Shown one piece after another: positions 63,901 to 64,000 of a stretch of 64,000 nt of DNA (position 1 is its first letter; each line of letters starts with the position of its first letter). This DNA is from Megalopta genalis. Lineage: Eukaryota > Arthropoda > Insecta > Hymenoptera > Halictidae. Below the pieces are notes generated by a model that was not told the origin of the DNA, searched no databases, and was given only the letters and a program-made list of their open reading frames with translations. A program made the translations under genes and the position numbers. Location: positions 1 to 64,000 of the forward strand of contig NW_027476680.1 in NCBI RefSeq assembly GCF_051020955.1, in the 5' to 3' direction.

Positions 63901-64000
63901 GCATTGATTTGAATCTAAATCAAATTTATCGCGTGGATTATGAAGCTAACTCGTTTGTTTCGTCTGCATTTGAACCTATATCACTTATTTCCCAAGTGTT
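57951..64000. repeat. Terminal satellite with 1050-, 600- and 2102-bp offset repeats
   Basis: About 57910-58290 recurs at 58960-59340 (offset 1050). About 61150-61840 recurs at 63250-63940 (offset 2102). Shorter blocks at about 61740 and 62340 are 600 bp apart. Identity within pairs is high. The window ends inside a unit, so the array continues beyond it. Confidence 0.83.

Larger units (their letters stand above)
21279..64000. repeat. Right arm of the satellite array
   Basis: Some 42.7 kb of continuous 30-bp units in the five-type 150-bp order. Relative to the left arm, the unit before GCAAG is mostly of the CACTTATATC kind; on the - strand it reads CDISDIASNA followed by GETNELASNP. No gene, RNA gene or other mobile element is visible within it. 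The array runs off the end of the window. It resumes after the retrotransposon in the same 150-bp phase in which the left arm stopped. Confidence 0.95.

Noticed and set aside
1..64000. CRISPR array
   Set aside because: The 30-bp repeats are directly adjacent with no unique spacers, and the window contains a metazoan-type retrotransposon.
1..64000. Telomeric repeat array
   Set aside because: No TTAGG- or TTAGGG-type short repeats are present.

Overview
This 64-kb window is eukaryotic, probably from an arthropod and most likely an insect. It holds no cellular gene I can support. It consists of one very large AT-rich tandem-repeat (satellite) array, about 57 kb in all, interrupted once by a degenerate Bel/Pao LTR retrotransposon at 14376-21278. 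The animal assignment rests on the Bel/Pao element (a metazoan group common in insects) and on its primer binding site, which is complementary to the 3' end of an animal tRNA-Tyr. The assignment to insects is inference.

Layout. 1-14375 is the left satellite arm: a 1920-bp higher-order repeat (HOR) present about 2.7 times (1-5195), a shuffled stretch (5196-8340), a 1449-bp unit present twice (8341-11238), and an older, more divergent stretch (11239-14375). 14376-21278 is the retrotransposon on the + strand: 5' LTR, tRNA-Tyr primer site, leader, broken gag, protease in another frame, RT/RNase H/integrase, polypurine tract and 3' LTR. 21279-64000 is the right arm: a mosaic of older 150-bp repeats to about 32.4 kb, then some 31 kb of younger, highly homogenised repeats with segmental duplications at offsets of 1050, 1200, 1497, 2102, 2400, 2552, 4648, 5993 and 12019 bp.

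Repeat structure. The basic unit is 30 bp, five diagnostic versions of it make a 150-bp unit, and these combine into HORs of roughly 1-2.4 kb that are themselves duplicated over several kb. Every unit shares an almost invariant core ATTTGAAGCTA. Because 30 is a multiple of 3 and the unit is poor in stops, three frames tend to stay open and give decapeptide repeats: MDLKLNHVFR and GFEAKSCVSH on the + strand, and CETHDLASNP on the - strand. The many apparent ORFs, up to 544 aa, are products of this. Different subarrays carry amplified lesions that break different frames, so I treat the array as non-coding satellite DNA and state below what would change that view.

Points of most interest: the nested hierarchy; about 10-bp phasing of A/T tracts inside the 30-bp unit, in a 150-bp period close to nucleosome-core length; a +1 insertion followed by a compensating -1 deletion whose intermediate is still present in the array; preservation of the 150-bp register across the retrotransposon with no target-site duplication and about 16 bp missing; a G GGG GGT heptamer exactly where gag must shift -1 to reach protease; and a second, partial primer-binding-site sequence inside both LTRs.
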